From positions 563,263 through 627,262 of the forward strand of contig NZ_QKQS01000023.1 in assembly GCF_003226555.1 (NCBI RefSeq): a DNA stretch of 64,000 nt, read 5' to 3'. Of this stretch, positions 47,157-56,474 are shown one piece after another. Within the stretch, counting starts at the first letter, position 1. The number at the start of each line of letters is the position of its first letter. The translations under genes and the position numbers were made by a program. This DNA comes from Rhodopseudomonas palustris. Its GTDB lineage: Bacteria; Pseudomonadota; Alphaproteobacteria; Rhizobiales; Xanthobacteraceae. The notes under the pieces were generated by a model. That model was not told the DNA's origin. It searched no databases and saw only the letters and a program-made list of their open reading frames with translations.

Positions 47157-48218
47157 ATGACAAAGCGTTTTCTCGTCACCGGCGGAGCCGGATTCATCGG
47201 TTCGGCAGTGGTCCGACGGCTGATCGGCTCGACCACGCACGAGGTGCTGGTGGTCGATAAGCTGACCTATGCGGGCAATCTGGAATCGCTGGCTCCGGTC
47301 GCAGACGATCCACGCTATCGTTTCGTGCGGGCCGACATTGTCGACGCCGCAGCGATGCACCGGCTTTTCGACGAGTTCTCCCCCGACGTGGTGATGCACC
47401 TCGCCGCGGAGAGCCATGTCGACCGCTCGATCGACGGTCCCGGCGACTTCATCCAGACCAACATCGTCGGCACCTATTCGCTGCTGCAGGCGGCGCTGGC
47501 GCATTGGCGCGCGCTGCCCGCCCCGCGGCGTAACGGCTTCCGCTTCCATCACATTTCTACCGACGAGGTGTTCGGCTCGCTCGGTGCCGAGGGCCTATTT
47601 CAGGAGGATACGCCGTACCAGCCGAAATCGCCGTATTCCGCCTCAAAGGCGGGGTCGGATCATCTGGCGCGGGCCTGGCATCACACCTACGGCCTGCCCG
47701 TCGTGATCACCAACTGCTCCAACAATTACGGCCCGTACCACTTTCCCGAAAAGCTGATTCCGCTGACCATCATCAAGGCGCTGCGCGGCGAAGCGATCCC
47801 AGTGTACGGCACCGGCGCCAACGTTCGCGACTGGCTGCATGTGGAGGATCACGCCGATGCGCTGCTGCTCGCCGCCGAGCGCGGCGAGATCGGCGAAAGC
47901 TATAATATCGGCGGACGCAACGAGCGAACCAACCTCGAAGTCGTGCAGGCGATCTGCGGACTGCTCGACGAGCTTGCACCCGATGCGGCGATCGGATCAC
48001 GGGCCAAGCTGATCAGCTTCGTCGCCGACCGCCCCGGTCACGACGCCCGCTACGCGATCGATGCCAGCAAGGTCGAGCGCGAGCTCGGATGGCGTGCGCG
48101 CTACAATTTCGACGACGGCCTGCGCCAGACCGTGCAGTGGTATCTCGACAATCGGACGTGGTGGGAGCGGGTCCGTTCAGGTGTGTACCGCGGTGAGCGT
48201 CTCGGCGTGGCGATCTAG
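47157..48218 (+). CDS. rfbB: dTDP-glucose 4,6-dehydratase
   Basis: Second step of dTDP-L-rhamnose synthesis: dTDP-glucose to the 4-keto-6-deoxy sugar, NAD+-dependent. 353 residues from ATG 47157. NAD motif [29 protein letters not shown], and the catalytic Tyr/Lys in [10 protein letters not shown]. It ends near [11 protein letters not shown]. First gene of rfbBCDA, and divergent from kdp. Confidence 0.97.
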   Translation: MTKRFLVTGGAGFIGSAVVRRLIGSTTHEVLVVDKLTYAGNLESLAPVADDPRYRFVRADIVDAAAMHRLFDEFSPDVVMHLAAESHVDRSIDGPGDFIQTNIVGTYSLLQAALAHWRALPAPRRNGFRFHHISTDEVFGSLGAEGLFQEDTPYQPKSPYSASKAGSDHLARAWHHTYGLPVVITNCSNNYGPYHFPEKLIPLTIIKALRGEAIPVYGTGANVRDWLHVEDHADALLLAAERGEIGESYNIGGRNERTNLEVVQAICGLLDELAPDAAIGSRAKLISFVADRPGHDARYAIDASKVERELGWRARYNFDDGLRQTVQWYLDNRTWWERVRSGVYRGERLGVAI

Positions 48219-48243
48219 CGGCGAACGGAGCAACCATAAGATC

Positions 48244-48801
48244 ATGCTGACAGTCACATCCGCCGCGATCGAGGCGGTGAAGATCATTACGCCGAGAGCG
48301 TTCACCGATTCCCGCGGCACCTTCGCCGAGACCTACAACAGGCAGCGCTTCGTCGATCACGGCATTGCGCTCGACTTCGTCCAGGACAACCAGTCGATTT
48401 CGACCGCGGCCGGCACCATCCGGGGCCTGCATTTCCAGAGCGCACCGTTCGCACAGGACAAGCTGGTGCGGGTCGCGAAGGGGCGCATCCTGGACGTCGC
48501 AGTCGATCTCCGCCGGTCTTCGCCGACCTACGGCCAATGGGTGGCCGAAGAACTGTCCGCCGAGGACGGCAAGCAGCTGCTGATTCCGATCGGCTTCGCG
48601 CACGGCTTCTGCACGCTCGAGCCCGATACGGTGGTGGCCTACAAGGTGACCAATTACTATTCGCCGCCGCATGATCTCGGGATCGCCTGGAACGATCCCG
48701 ACCTCGCAATTCGCTGGCCGGTGAGCGCCGGTCAGGCGGTGCTGTCGGACAAGGATCTGAAGCTGCCGCCTCTCGCGTCGCTGCCGAGCTATTTCGAGTA
48801 G
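48244..48801 (+). CDS. rfbC: dTDP-4-dehydrorhamnose 3,5-epimerase
   Basis: Third step of dTDP-L-rhamnose synthesis (3,5-epimerisation), a cupin dimer. 185 residues. RGTFAETYNRQRF, RGLHFQSAPFAQDKLVR (catalytic His), DVAVDLRRSSPTYG, GFAHGFCTLE, and KVTNYYSPPHDLGI. It sits 25 bases after rfbB. Confidence 0.96.
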   Translation: MLTVTSAAIEAVKIITPRAFTDSRGTFAETYNRQRFVDHGIALDFVQDNQSISTAAGTIRGLHFQSAPFAQDKLVRVAKGRILDVAVDLRRSSPTYGQWVAEELSAEDGKQLLIPIGFAHGFCTLEPDTVVAYKVTNYYSPPHDLGIAWNDPDLAIRWPVSAGQAVLSDKDLKLPPLASLPSYFE

Positions 48802-48805
48802 CGCG

Positions 48806-49699
48806 ATGCGGATCGTCGTCACCGGTCGTCACGGTCAGGTCGCGCAGGCGCTCCGGGAGCGCGCCGCCGGATCGACCACAGAGATCATCCTGCTGGCCCG
48901 TCCGGAGATCGACCTGACCCGCCCGAACGAGATCGAAGCAACGCTGGTCGACCTCAAGCCCGACGCGATCGTCAATGCTGCGGCCTATACGGCCGTTGAT
49001 CAGGCCGAAAGCGCGCCGGAACTCGCCTACACAATCAACGCCGAAGGCGCCGCAGCCGTGGCGCGCGCCGCCGCGAAGCTGGGCGCCCCGATCGTGCAGC
49101 TGTCGACCGACTACGTGTTCGACGGGAGCAGTGACCAGCCCTATCGCGAAGACGCACCCACCGGGCCGCTCGGTGTCTACGGCGCGAGTAAACTCGCCGG
49201 CGAACGCGCGGTGGCGGACGCCGCACGCGATTACGCGGTATTGCGGACGTCCTGGGTCTACGCCCCATTCGGCAAGAATTTCGTCCGCACCATGCTGGCC
49301 CTGGCACGGCAGCGCGACGAAGTTCGCGTGGTCTGCGACCAAATCGGCGCACCGACCAGCGCGCTCGATATTGCCGACGGTGTGCTGGGCGTCGTCCGGA
49401 ATTTGCTGGCGCAGCCGGCCCGGTCGGATTTGCGCGGGATCTTCCACATGACTGCAGAAGGCACCGCCACCTGGGCCGAGTTCGCCGAGGCGATTTTCTC
49501 CGCATCACGAGCAGCCGGCGGGCCATCCGCGAAGGTGATCCCGATTCCGACCAACGAGTACCCGACCCCGGCGCGGCGGCCGGCGAACTCCAGGCTCGAC
49601 ACCTCGGCGCTCGCCGCCGCTCATGGCATTCGCCTGCCGCACTGGCGGCATTCGCTGCGACCGTGTATCGAGCGGCTACTTGCGCAGGACGCGAACTGA
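48806..49699 (+). CDS. rfbD: dTDP-4-dehydrorhamnose reductase
   Basis: Final step, NAD(P)H-dependent reduction to dTDP-L-rhamnose. 297 residues. N-terminal [32 protein letters not shown], catalytic Tyr/Lys in YGASKLAGE, and [13 protein letters not shown]. It starts 4 bases after the rfbC stop. Confidence 0.96.
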   Translation: MRIVVTGRHGQVAQALRERAAGSTTEIILLARPEIDLTRPNEIEATLVDLKPDAIVNAAAYTAVDQAESAPELAYTINAEGAAAVARAAAKLGAPIVQLSTDYVFDGSSDQPYREDAPTGPLGVYGASKLAGERAVADAARDYAVLRTSWVYAPFGKNFVRTMLALARQRDEVRVVCDQIGAPTSALDIADGVLGVVRNLLAQPARSDLRGIFHMTAEGTATWAEFAEAIFSASRAAGGPSAKVIPIPTNEYPTPARRPANSRLDTSALAAAHGIRLPHWRHSLRPCIERLLAQDAN

Positions 49700-49700
49700 C

Positions 49701-50576
49701 ATGGTCACCAAGGGCATCATTCTGGCCGGCGGCAGCGGAACCAGGCTGCATCCGATGACGGCCGCTGTATCGAAGCAGTTGATGCCGATCTACGACAAGC
49801 CGCTGATCTATTATCCGCTGGCCACGCTGATGATGGCCGGTATCCGCGATATCCTGGTGATCTCGACGCCGGCCGATCTGCCGCGATTCCAGCAACTGCT
49901 CGGCGACGGCGCCTCGTGGGGGATGTCGTTCAGCTATGCCGAACAGCCCAAGCCCGAAGGGCTGGCGCAGGCGTTCGTCATCGGCGCCGACTTCGTCGCC
50001 GGACAGCCGTCAGCCTTGGTGCTCGGCGACAATTTGTTCTACGGCCACGACCTGATCCCTCTGCTGCAGAATGCTGCGCAGCATCCGGAGGGTGCCACGG
50101 TGTTCGCCTATCAGGTCAGCGATCCGGAACGCTACGGCGTGGTCGAGTTCGACGATGCGCAGGTCGCCCGTTCGATCGAGGAGAAGCCGGCGCAGCCGCG
50201 CTCGAACTGGGCGGTCACCGGGCTGTATTTCTACGACCAGGACGTCGTCGACATCGCATCGAACCTGAAGCCCTCCGCACGCGGCGAGCTCGAGATTACC
50301 GACGTCAATCGCACGTACTTGGAACGCGGCAAGTTGAGGGTCGAGAAAATGGGCCGTGGCTTCGCCTGGCTCGACACCGGCACGCCCGACAGCCTGCTCG
50401 ACGCCGGCGAGTTCGTGCGCGTGCTCGAAAAACGCCAAGGTTTCAAGATCTGCTGCCCCGAGGAGATCGCCTTCCGGTTTGGCTGGATCGACGCGCGCCA
50501 GCTCGAACGGCTGGCGCAGCCGCTCGCGAAGAGCAATTACGGCCGCTACCTGCTCAAGCTCGCAACGAACCCGTGA
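49701..50576 (+). CDS. rfbA: Glucose-1-phosphate thymidylyltransferase
   Basis: First step, dTTP plus glucose-1-phosphate to dTDP-glucose. 291 residues from ATG 49701, one base after the rfbD stop. [60 protein letters not shown], and [18 protein letters not shown]. Completes the rfbBCDA set for O-antigen or other rhamnose-containing polysaccharide. Confidence 0.97.
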   Translation: MVTKGIILAGGSGTRLHPMTAAVSKQLMPIYDKPLIYYPLATLMMAGIRDILVISTPADLPRFQQLLGDGASWGMSFSYAEQPKPEGLAQAFVIGADFVAGQPSALVLGDNLFYGHDLIPLLQNAAQHPEGATVFAYQVSDPERYGVVEFDDAQVARSIEEKPAQPRSNWAVTGLYFYDQDVVDIASNLKPSARGELEITDVNRTYLERGKLRVEKMGRGFAWLDTGTPDSLLDAGEFVRVLEKRQGFKICCPEEIAFRFGWIDARQLERLAQPLAKSNYGRYLLKLATNP

Positions 50577-50665
50577 GCAACGCAAGTCGGCATCCGGAAC
50601 TTGCCTCGGCAGGGCGAAGCTGCTGAGACCATCGGGCGCCCCCCTGACAGACCAGAGACTTAACC

Positions 50666-51556
50666 GTGCCGAAGAAGCTCTCCGACTACACTTTTGCCGA
50701 CTGGAAGCGGCTGCGGCCGCTGTCGCAGGGTCTGAAGACCGCGCGGTACAATCGGATCGATCGGCGGTATCGCCGGCAGCCTGCCAAAATCGGCGACCCC
50801 GCGGCGGTGGCCAGGATGATCACCGGCCGGCGCGCGCTGTTCACGGTGGCGTATCAGGATCCGCAGGCGATCGATCTGCAGATACCACTGATCCGGCTGT
50901 TCGTGCCGGGTGCGCTGTACATCGTGGTCGACAATTCGCCCGACGATGACCGCGCCGCAGAGATCGAGAAGATCGCCGCCGCCCACGGCGTGCCTTACTT
51001 ACGCGCACCCGAGAACCCGTGGCAGAAGAGCAGCCGCTCGCACGGCATCGTGCTGAACTGGATCTGGCACAACATCATCCGCCCCGGCGCGCCGGAGCTG
51101 TTCGGGTTGCTCGACCACGACCTGTTTCCGACTGCACCGGATGATCCGTTCGCGCCGCTCGCCACCCAGGACGTCTATGGCTACGTCCGCACCACCGAGC
51201 CGCCGAGTGAGCGCTGGTTCCTGTGGGCCGGCTTCACCATGATGCGGTTCGCCGCCGTGCGCGATCTGCCGCTCGACTTCGGCCAGGACTGGTTCCTCGG
51301 CCTGGATACCGGTGGCGGTAACTGGGGGCCGCTTTACAGCAAGCTCGACCTCGCCAAATTGCAGCAATCTCGGTCGCGCTTCGTGCCGTACCGCGACGGC
51401 CTCGCCACCTATGACGGGCCGTTCCAATGGTGCGGCACCTGGCTGCACGAGGTGGGCCAGATGGGCGAGCCAGAAATCATGCGCGACAAGCGCCGGGTCG
51501 TGATGGAGCTGCTGGCACCGCATCTGGAAGCCGCGCAGAACCTGCCGGCGCGCTGA
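50666..51556 (+). CDS. Putative glycosyltransferase-like protein linked to the rhamnose cluster
   Basis: 296 residues from GTG 50666. The middle (ALYIVVDNSPDDDRAAEIEK, then FGLLDHDLFPTAPDDPFAP) has the layout of a GT-A-like nucleotide-sugar transferase with a D-x-D motif in LLDHDLFP. The rest is unfamiliar (WFLWAGFTMMRFAAV, LGLDTGGGNWGPLY). No TM segments. It lies 89 bases after rfbA, so it may use dTDP-rhamnose. I do not recognise a named family with confidence. Confidence 0.65.
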   Translation: MPKKLSDYTFADWKRLRPLSQGLKTARYNRIDRRYRRQPAKIGDPAAVARMITGRRALFTVAYQDPQAIDLQIPLIRLFVPGALYIVVDNSPDDDRAAEIEKIAAAHGVPYLRAPENPWQKSSRSHGIVLNWIWHNIIRPGAPELFGLLDHDLFPTAPDDPFAPLATQDVYGYVRTTEPPSERWFLWAGFTMMRFAAVRDLPLDFGQDWFLGLDTGGGNWGPLYSKLDLAKLQQSRSRFVPYRDGLATYDGPFQWCGTWLHEVGQMGEPEIMRDKRRVVMELLAPHLEAAQNLPAR

Positions 51557-51648
51557 TCCGGGTCAAGGCGCCCGACGCGGCGCCGTCACAAGCTGTGCCG
51601 TCAGGCGGGTGCTTGGGCGAATGGCTGGAGGCCGAGCGAGGGACGTGG

Positions 51649-53928
51649 ATGGGTGAAGCCGACAGCGGCGGCATCGTCACCGCCAGGAATGTCGACCTGT
51701 CGAGCTGCGACCGCGAGCTGGTGCAATATCCGGAGGCGATCCAGCCGCACGGCGCGATGCTCACCGTCGACGAGCAGTCCGACCGCGTGCTGCATGCCAG
51801 CGCCAATTGCGCGGCGTTCATCGGCAAGCCGCCGGAAGCGGTAATCGGCGCCCCGATCGCTTCCGTGCTCGGGCCGGGTTGGCACGAGCTGATCGGCTCG
51901 CTGCACCGGATGCCGCTCGACAGCGGACCGGTCAACATTGCCCGCGAATCCTTCCTCGGCTCGGACCAGGGCTGGCATCTGTTCGCCCATCGCTGCGGCG
52001 GCCTGATCATCCTGGAATTCGAGAAAGCCGAACCGGAAGGCGCCGGCACGACGTCGAACCTGTATTCCGAAGTCCGCGCCGACCTCGCCGCGCTGCAGGC
52101 CACCGAGGGCGTGCAGACGTTCTTCGATCTGGCCGTCGAGCGGATCCGCGCCTTCACTGGCTACGACCGCGTGATGGCTTATCGCTTCGCCGAGGACGGC
52201 AGCGGCCAGGTGATCGCCGAAGCCAGGCGCGACGATCTCGAACCGTATCTCGGGCTGCATTATCCGGCGACCGACATTCCGGCACCGGCGCGGCGGCTGT
52301 TCGCGCTGAGCTGGGTGCGGCACCTGCCGGATGTCGGCTACACACCTGTGCCGCTGCTGGCCGCGAACTCGCCGCTGGTCGCCGGCCCGGTCGACATGAG
52401 CTTCGCGAGCCTGCGCAGCGTCTCGGTGATGTACACCGAGTACCTGAAGAACATGGGCGTGCAGTCGACCCTGGTGATGCCGCTGGTGAAGGAAGGCCGG
52501 CTGTGGGGCCTGATTTCGGCGATGCATCATGCGGCGCCCCGCCACATCTCGCATCAGATGCGGATGGCCGCGGAGTTTCTCGCCCACACGCTGTCGCTGC
52601 TGATGGCGGCGAAGGAAGACGCCGAGCAGTTCGAGCGGATCAGCGCCAGGAAGGCAGCCGCGGACGAACTCACCCGCCTGCTGACCAACGAGGCCGACGT
52701 CGGTGCTGCGTTACGCACGTCGGGCTCACTCGACCTGCTGAACGCGATGATCGATGCCGGCGGCATTGTGGTGCTGTCCGGCGGCGAGCCAGCGACCCGC
52801 GGCGACACACCAGCCCGCGGGCCGCTGCTCGAACTGACAAACTGGCTACTCGATCACGCCACACCGGTGTTCGTCACGGATCGGTGGCCGGGCCTCGATC
52901 CCGCCGCGCAAGCCGTCGCCAAACAGGCGAGCGGTGTATTGGCCGTGCGGCCGCGGCCCGATCAGCCGATCCTGATCGCCTGGCTGCGCCCCGAACAGAT
53001 CGAGGACGTGCAATGGGCCGGCGACCCGCGCAAGCCGGTCGAGATCAGCGAGGCCGACGGGATGCAGCGGCTGCGGCCGCGAAACTCCTTCGCGCTGTGG
53101 AAGGAGAGCGTGCAGGGCCGCGCGGTGCCGTGGCGCGACGACGAGAAGGATGCCGCCACGCAGCTTGGCGCCGCCATCGCCGAGATCGTCGCGGCCCGCA
53201 AGGGACGGATCGAGCGGATCAACCGGGCGCTCGAAGCCTCGCATTCGGAGCTGAGCCGCTACACCGACGTCACGTCTGCCGAATTGAAGGAGCATCTACG
53301 CGGCATCCACCATCTCACTACCTCGCTGCGCCGCCGCCAGGGCGAAGTGCTCGACGAGGAAGGCCGCCAGCAGGTCGCCACCATCCTGAAACTGACGCAG
53401 CGGATGGATGCGCTGGTCGATGCGCTGCTCGACCGCAGCCGGGGAGACAGCGACACAACGATCGAGACGGTCGACCTCGATGCCGTGGTCGACGACGCCT
53501 TGGCGCCGTTCGCGCGCCGCATTGCCGAAGACCGCATCAAAGTGCGCCGGCCGATCCGGCTCGGCACAGTGCAAGGTCGTCGCGAGTGGATCGGCGAAGT
53601 GTTCACCAATCTGATCGGCAACGCCATCCGCTACAACGACAAGCCGGAGCGCTGGATCGAAATCGGTGTCGAGACCGGTACGCCGCCGCGCTACTATGTG
53701 CGCGACAACGGCGTCGGGATCGCCGACACGGACCAGCAATTGATCTTCCAGATGTTCCACCGCATCGATCGGCCCGGCCTGAAACCCGAAGGTGCCGGCA
53801 CCGGCCTTGCGATGACACGCCGGATCGTGGCCCATCACGGCGGTCGCATCTGGGTGCAGTCGCGCCTCGGCGAAGGCTCGACGTTCTATTTCACGCTCGC
53901 GCCGGACGCGGAGCGCGGCGATGCGTAG
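51649..53928 (+). CDS. Bacteriophytochrome with HisKA lacking the phosphoacceptor His
   Basis: Cytoplasmic red/far-red photoreceptor of 759 residues from ATG 51649. PAS domain with the biliverdin-binding Cys20 in SSCDREL. GAF domain with PATDIP (Asp209), LRSVSVMYTEYLKNMGV and SAMHHAAP. PHY domain with the tongue motif PRNSF (477-481). HisKA, and HATPase with NLIGNAIRYN, DNGVGIA and GAGTGLAM. The H box is TSAELKEHLRG: the phosphoacceptor His is Ala544. The GAF His that usually reads SPMH is Tyr262. ATP binding looks intact. The stop overlaps the downstream ion-channel gene by 8 bases. Biliverdin binding is inferred from Cys20; kinase output is doubtful. Confidence 0.93.
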   Translation: MGEADSGGIVTARNVDLSSCDRELVQYPEAIQPHGAMLTVDEQSDRVLHASANCAAFIGKPPEAVIGAPIASVLGPGWHELIGSLHRMPLDSGPVNIARESFLGSDQGWHLFAHRCGGLIILEFEKAEPEGAGTTSNLYSEVRADLAALQATEGVQTFFDLAVERIRAFTGYDRVMAYRFAEDGSGQVIAEARRDDLEPYLGLHYPATDIPAPARRLFALSWVRHLPDVGYTPVPLLAANSPLVAGPVDMSFASLRSVSVMYTEYLKNMGVQSTLVMPLVKEGRLWGLISAMHHAAPRHISHQMRMAAEFLAHTLSLLMAAKEDAEQFERISARKAAADELTRLLTNEADVGAALRTSGSLDLLNAMIDAGGIVVLSGGEPATRGDTPARGPLLELTNWLLDHATPVFVTDRWPGLDPAAQAVAKQASGVLAVRPRPDQPILIAWLRPEQIEDVQWAGDPRKPVEISEADGMQRLRPRNSFALWKESVQGRAVPWRDDEKDAATQLGAAIAEIVAARKGRIERINRALEASHSELSRYTDVTSAELKEHLRGIHHLTTSLRRRQGEVLDEEGRQQVATILKLTQRMDALVDALLDRSRGDSDTTIETVDLDAVVDDALAPFARRIAEDRIKVRRPIRLGTVQGRREWIGEVFTNLIGNAIRYNDKPERWIEIGVETGTPPRYYVRDNGVGIADTDQQLIFQMFHRIDRPGLKPEGAGTGLAMTRRIVAHHGGRIWVQSRLGEGSTFYFTLAPDAERGDA

Positions 53929-55636
53929 CGTCGTTTGGCTCGGGCTGTCGCGGCTGCGCCTCCCACTTGTGCTGCTGGCGCTGGTGTTCGCGCTGTCGAC
54001 GCTCGGCCTGATGCTGATCCCCGGCGTCGACGCCCAAGGTCAGCCGTGGCGGATGACGCTGTTGGAGGCATTCTACTTCGTCACCTACACGGCCACCACG
54101 ATCGGCTTCGGCGAGCTGCCGCATCCGTTCACCAATCAACAGCGCGTCTTCGTCACCATCATCATCTATCTGTCGGTGATCGGCTGGGCCTGGCTGCTCG
54201 GCTCGTTTCTCGGCCTGGTTCAGGAGAAGGCGTTTCAGCAGACGCAGGTCAACCGACGGTTTCGCCGCGCGGTCGCGAAGCTCGATCAGCCGTTCTATCT
54301 GGTGTGCGGGCTCGGCGACACCGGCATGACCGTGGTGCACGCGCTACGCCAGCTCGGCTCACGCCTGGTCGCACTCGACAAAGACGAGCGCGCCGTGCAG
54401 CAGCTCGAGATCGAGGGACTGAACGGCAAAGCGCCTGCGCTGGTCGCCGACGCCCGCTCGCCGGAGACGCTGACCACCGCCGGGCTGATGAAAGCGGAAT
54501 GCAAGGGTGTGCTGGCGCTGTGCAACGACGACGAGGTCAATCTCGCCGTCGCGATCGCCGCCTCGATCCTGCGTCCAGGTTTGCCGGTGATCGGTCGCGC
54601 CGACACCCAGGCGACCGCCGCCTCGATGGATTCGCTCGGCACCCATCGGGTGATCAACCCGTTCCGCGAATTCGCCGAACACCTGACGCTGGCGATGCGT
54701 GCGCCGGACGTCTATCGGCTGATCGCCTGGCTGACCGGCGCACCCGGCGCCTATCTGTTTCCGAGCGCGCCGGCCCGGATGCCGGCCGCCCCCGGACATT
54801 GGATCGTATGCGGCTACGGCCGTTTCGGCCGCGAGGTCGTCGCCGCCGTGCAGCGCGGCGGATTCACTGCGGCCATGATCGACCCGGTCGGCTCGCTGGT
54901 CGATCACCATCACGCCGTGCACGGCCGCGGCTCGGACGTCGCAGCGCTGCACGAAGCATCGATCGGCCGCGCGGCCGGCATCGTCGCCGGCACCGATGAC
55001 GATGCGGAGAATTTGGCGATCGCGCTGGCGGCGCGGCGACTGAAGCCGGACATCTTCGTGATCGCCCGGCAGAACCAGCGGTCCAGCCGCATGCTGTTCA
55101 CCAAGCTCGGTGCCGATATCACCATGGTGCCGAGCGAGATCATCGCCAATCAGTGCCTCACGGCACTGCGCACGCCTCTCCTCGCCGACTTTCTCGAGGC
55201 CGCGCGTCACCAGGACGCGTTGTGGGCGTTCACGCTGTCCGAGCGGCTGCGCGACGCGTTCGGCAACGACACGCCACGGTTCTGGAGCGCCATGCTCGAT
55301 GCCGAACATGCGCCGCGGCTGATCGGCAGCGACGGCAGGCTGGAGCGCCCGCTGACGATCGCCGAGCTTTGTGTCGACCCGGACCACAGCGACTCCGCAC
55401 ATCCGCAGCGGCGGCGCGTGATCGTGCTGCGACTGATCCGCGGCGACACCACGATCGAAACTCCCGGCGACGACGAGATGCTGCAGCCCGGAGACACGCT
55501 GCTGTGCGTCGGCTGCCCGACTGCCGAGTCGATGCAGCAACGCCTGCTCGGCAATCCGGACGCGACCGCATGGGTCTCCGGTCAGCCGCTGGAACTGGCC
55601 AGCCGGACTGGGCGCTGGTGGCAACGGCGGCGCTAA
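53921..55636 (+). CDS. Two-TM potassium-channel-like protein with two RCK (TrkA-N) domains
   Basis: 571 residues. TM1 (LVLLALVFALSTLGLMLI, about 16-33), pore helix and filter TTIGFGEL (Thr60-Ile61-Gly62-Phe63-Gly64-Glu65, a TxGYG-like filter), TM2 (VFVTIIIYLSVIGWAWLLG, about 76-94). RCK1 begins VCGLGDTG (Gly130-Gly135), RCK2 VCGYGRFG (Gly298-Gly303), and a C-terminal TrkA-C-like segment (LQPGDTLLCVG). This is the architecture of nucleotide- or Ca-gated K+ channels. ATG overlaps the bacteriophytochrome gene by 8 bases (GATGCGTAG), so the two are translationally coupled. K+ selectivity is inferred from the filter. It faces the phosphoesterase gene 13 bases away. Confidence 0.92.
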   Translation: MRSVVWLGLSRLRLPLVLLALVFALSTLGLMLIPGVDAQGQPWRMTLLEAFYFVTYTATTIGFGELPHPFTNQQRVFVTIIIYLSVIGWAWLLGSFLGLVQEKAFQQTQVNRRFRRAVAKLDQPFYLVCGLGDTGMTVVHALRQLGSRLVALDKDERAVQQLEIEGLNGKAPALVADARSPETLTTAGLMKAECKGVLALCNDDEVNLAVAIAASILRPGLPVIGRADTQATAASMDSLGTHRVINPFREFAEHLTLAMRAPDVYRLIAWLTGAPGAYLFPSAPARMPAAPGHWIVCGYGRFGREVVAAVQRGGFTAAMIDPVGSLVDHHHAVHGRGSDVAALHEASIGRAAGIVAGTDDDAENLAIALAARRLKPDIFVIARQNQRSSRMLFTKLGADITMVPSEIIANQCLTALRTPLLADFLEAARHQDALWAFTLSERLRDAFGNDTPRFWSAMLDAEHAPRLIGSDGRLERPLTIAELCVDPDHSDSAHPQRRRVIVLRLIRGDTTIETPGDDEMLQPGDTLLCVGCPTAESMQQRLLGNPDATAWVSGQPLELASRTGRWWQRRR

Positions 55637-55649
55637 CCCGCCGCGCCCG

Positions 55650-56474
55650 TCAGAACGAGGTGCGATGCAACGCGACGCTGTCGTGCAGCGAGAACAGCGG
55701 TCCGTCGTACATGAACGAGCACTGGTGGATCACGATGCGGTCCGCCTCGACACTGACATGGGCGTAGTCCGGCGGCTCGTGCGAGCCTGGGATGTGGCCC
55801 TCGGCGACGAGATCGAACGCGACCTGATGCGCCAGCCCGCGCTGGATGTGATACGGGATGCCGCGCCACACCCCGGAGATCGGCCGGTGCAGATGGCCCA
55901 TGAACAGATAGTCCGGTTTGCGGGTGCGGGCGATCACCTCCCACTCCGCATCCGGATTGGCGAGCCGGATCGTATCCATGTAGCGCAAGCCGGTGTCGAA
56001 CGGCGGGTGATGCTGGAACAGCAGCAGCGGCCGGTCGGCCGGTGCTTCGGCGAGGGCACGTTCGAGGAACGCCAGCCGGGCGTCGCACAGCAGGCCTTCG
56101 TGGTTGGGCGCGGCTTCGTTCAGCGTGTCCAGCGTGACGATCGTCGCCGATTCGAACACCTGCAGGGTGTGCACGAAGCCGTTCGCATCGCGCGGCACGC
56201 CGGGGAAGAATTTCGCGAAAGCGTCGCGCTTGTCGTGATTGCCCATCATCAGGATGGTCGGCGCACGCAATCCCGCCAGCACCGAAGCGAGATTGTCGTA
56301 AGCAGGTTCTTCGCCCCAATGCGCCAGATCGCCGGTGACGATCACGAAGGCCATGTCGGGATGCTCGCGATTGATCCGCGCCACCGCGGCGCCGAGCCGC
56401 TCGGCCGGATCGAGCCCGTAGATGCGGCGGCCGCGGGCGACGAAATGCGTATCGGTGAGGACGACAAACTTCAT
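55650..56474 (-). CDS. Class III phosphoesterase (GpdQ/CpdA-like), second tandem copy
   Basis: Binuclear metallophosphoesterase of 274 residues. Metal ligands in order: TDTHF, VTGDLAHWG, MGNHDKR, FQHHPP, GHLHRPISG. It resembles the glycerophosphodiesterase GpdQ and the cAMP phosphodiesterase family. Its start overlaps the stop of its paralogue (ATGA), and both follow a Ugp-like ABC transporter, so a glycerophosphodiester substrate is likely. This is the last gene of the operon. Confidence 0.87.
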   Translation of the reverse strand: MKFVVLTDTHFVARGRRIYGLDPAERLGAAVARINREHPDMAFVIVTGDLAHWGEEPAYDNLASVLAGLRAPTILMMGNHDKRDAFAKFFPGVPRDANGFVHTLQVFESATIVTLDTLNEAAPNHEGLLCDARLAFLERALAEAPADRPLLLFQHHPPFDTGLRYMDTIRLANPDAEWEVIARTRKPDYLFMGHLHRPISGVWRGIPYHIQRGLAHQVAFDLVAEGHIPGSHEPPDYAHVSVEADRIVIHQCSFMYDGPLFSLHDSVALHRTSF

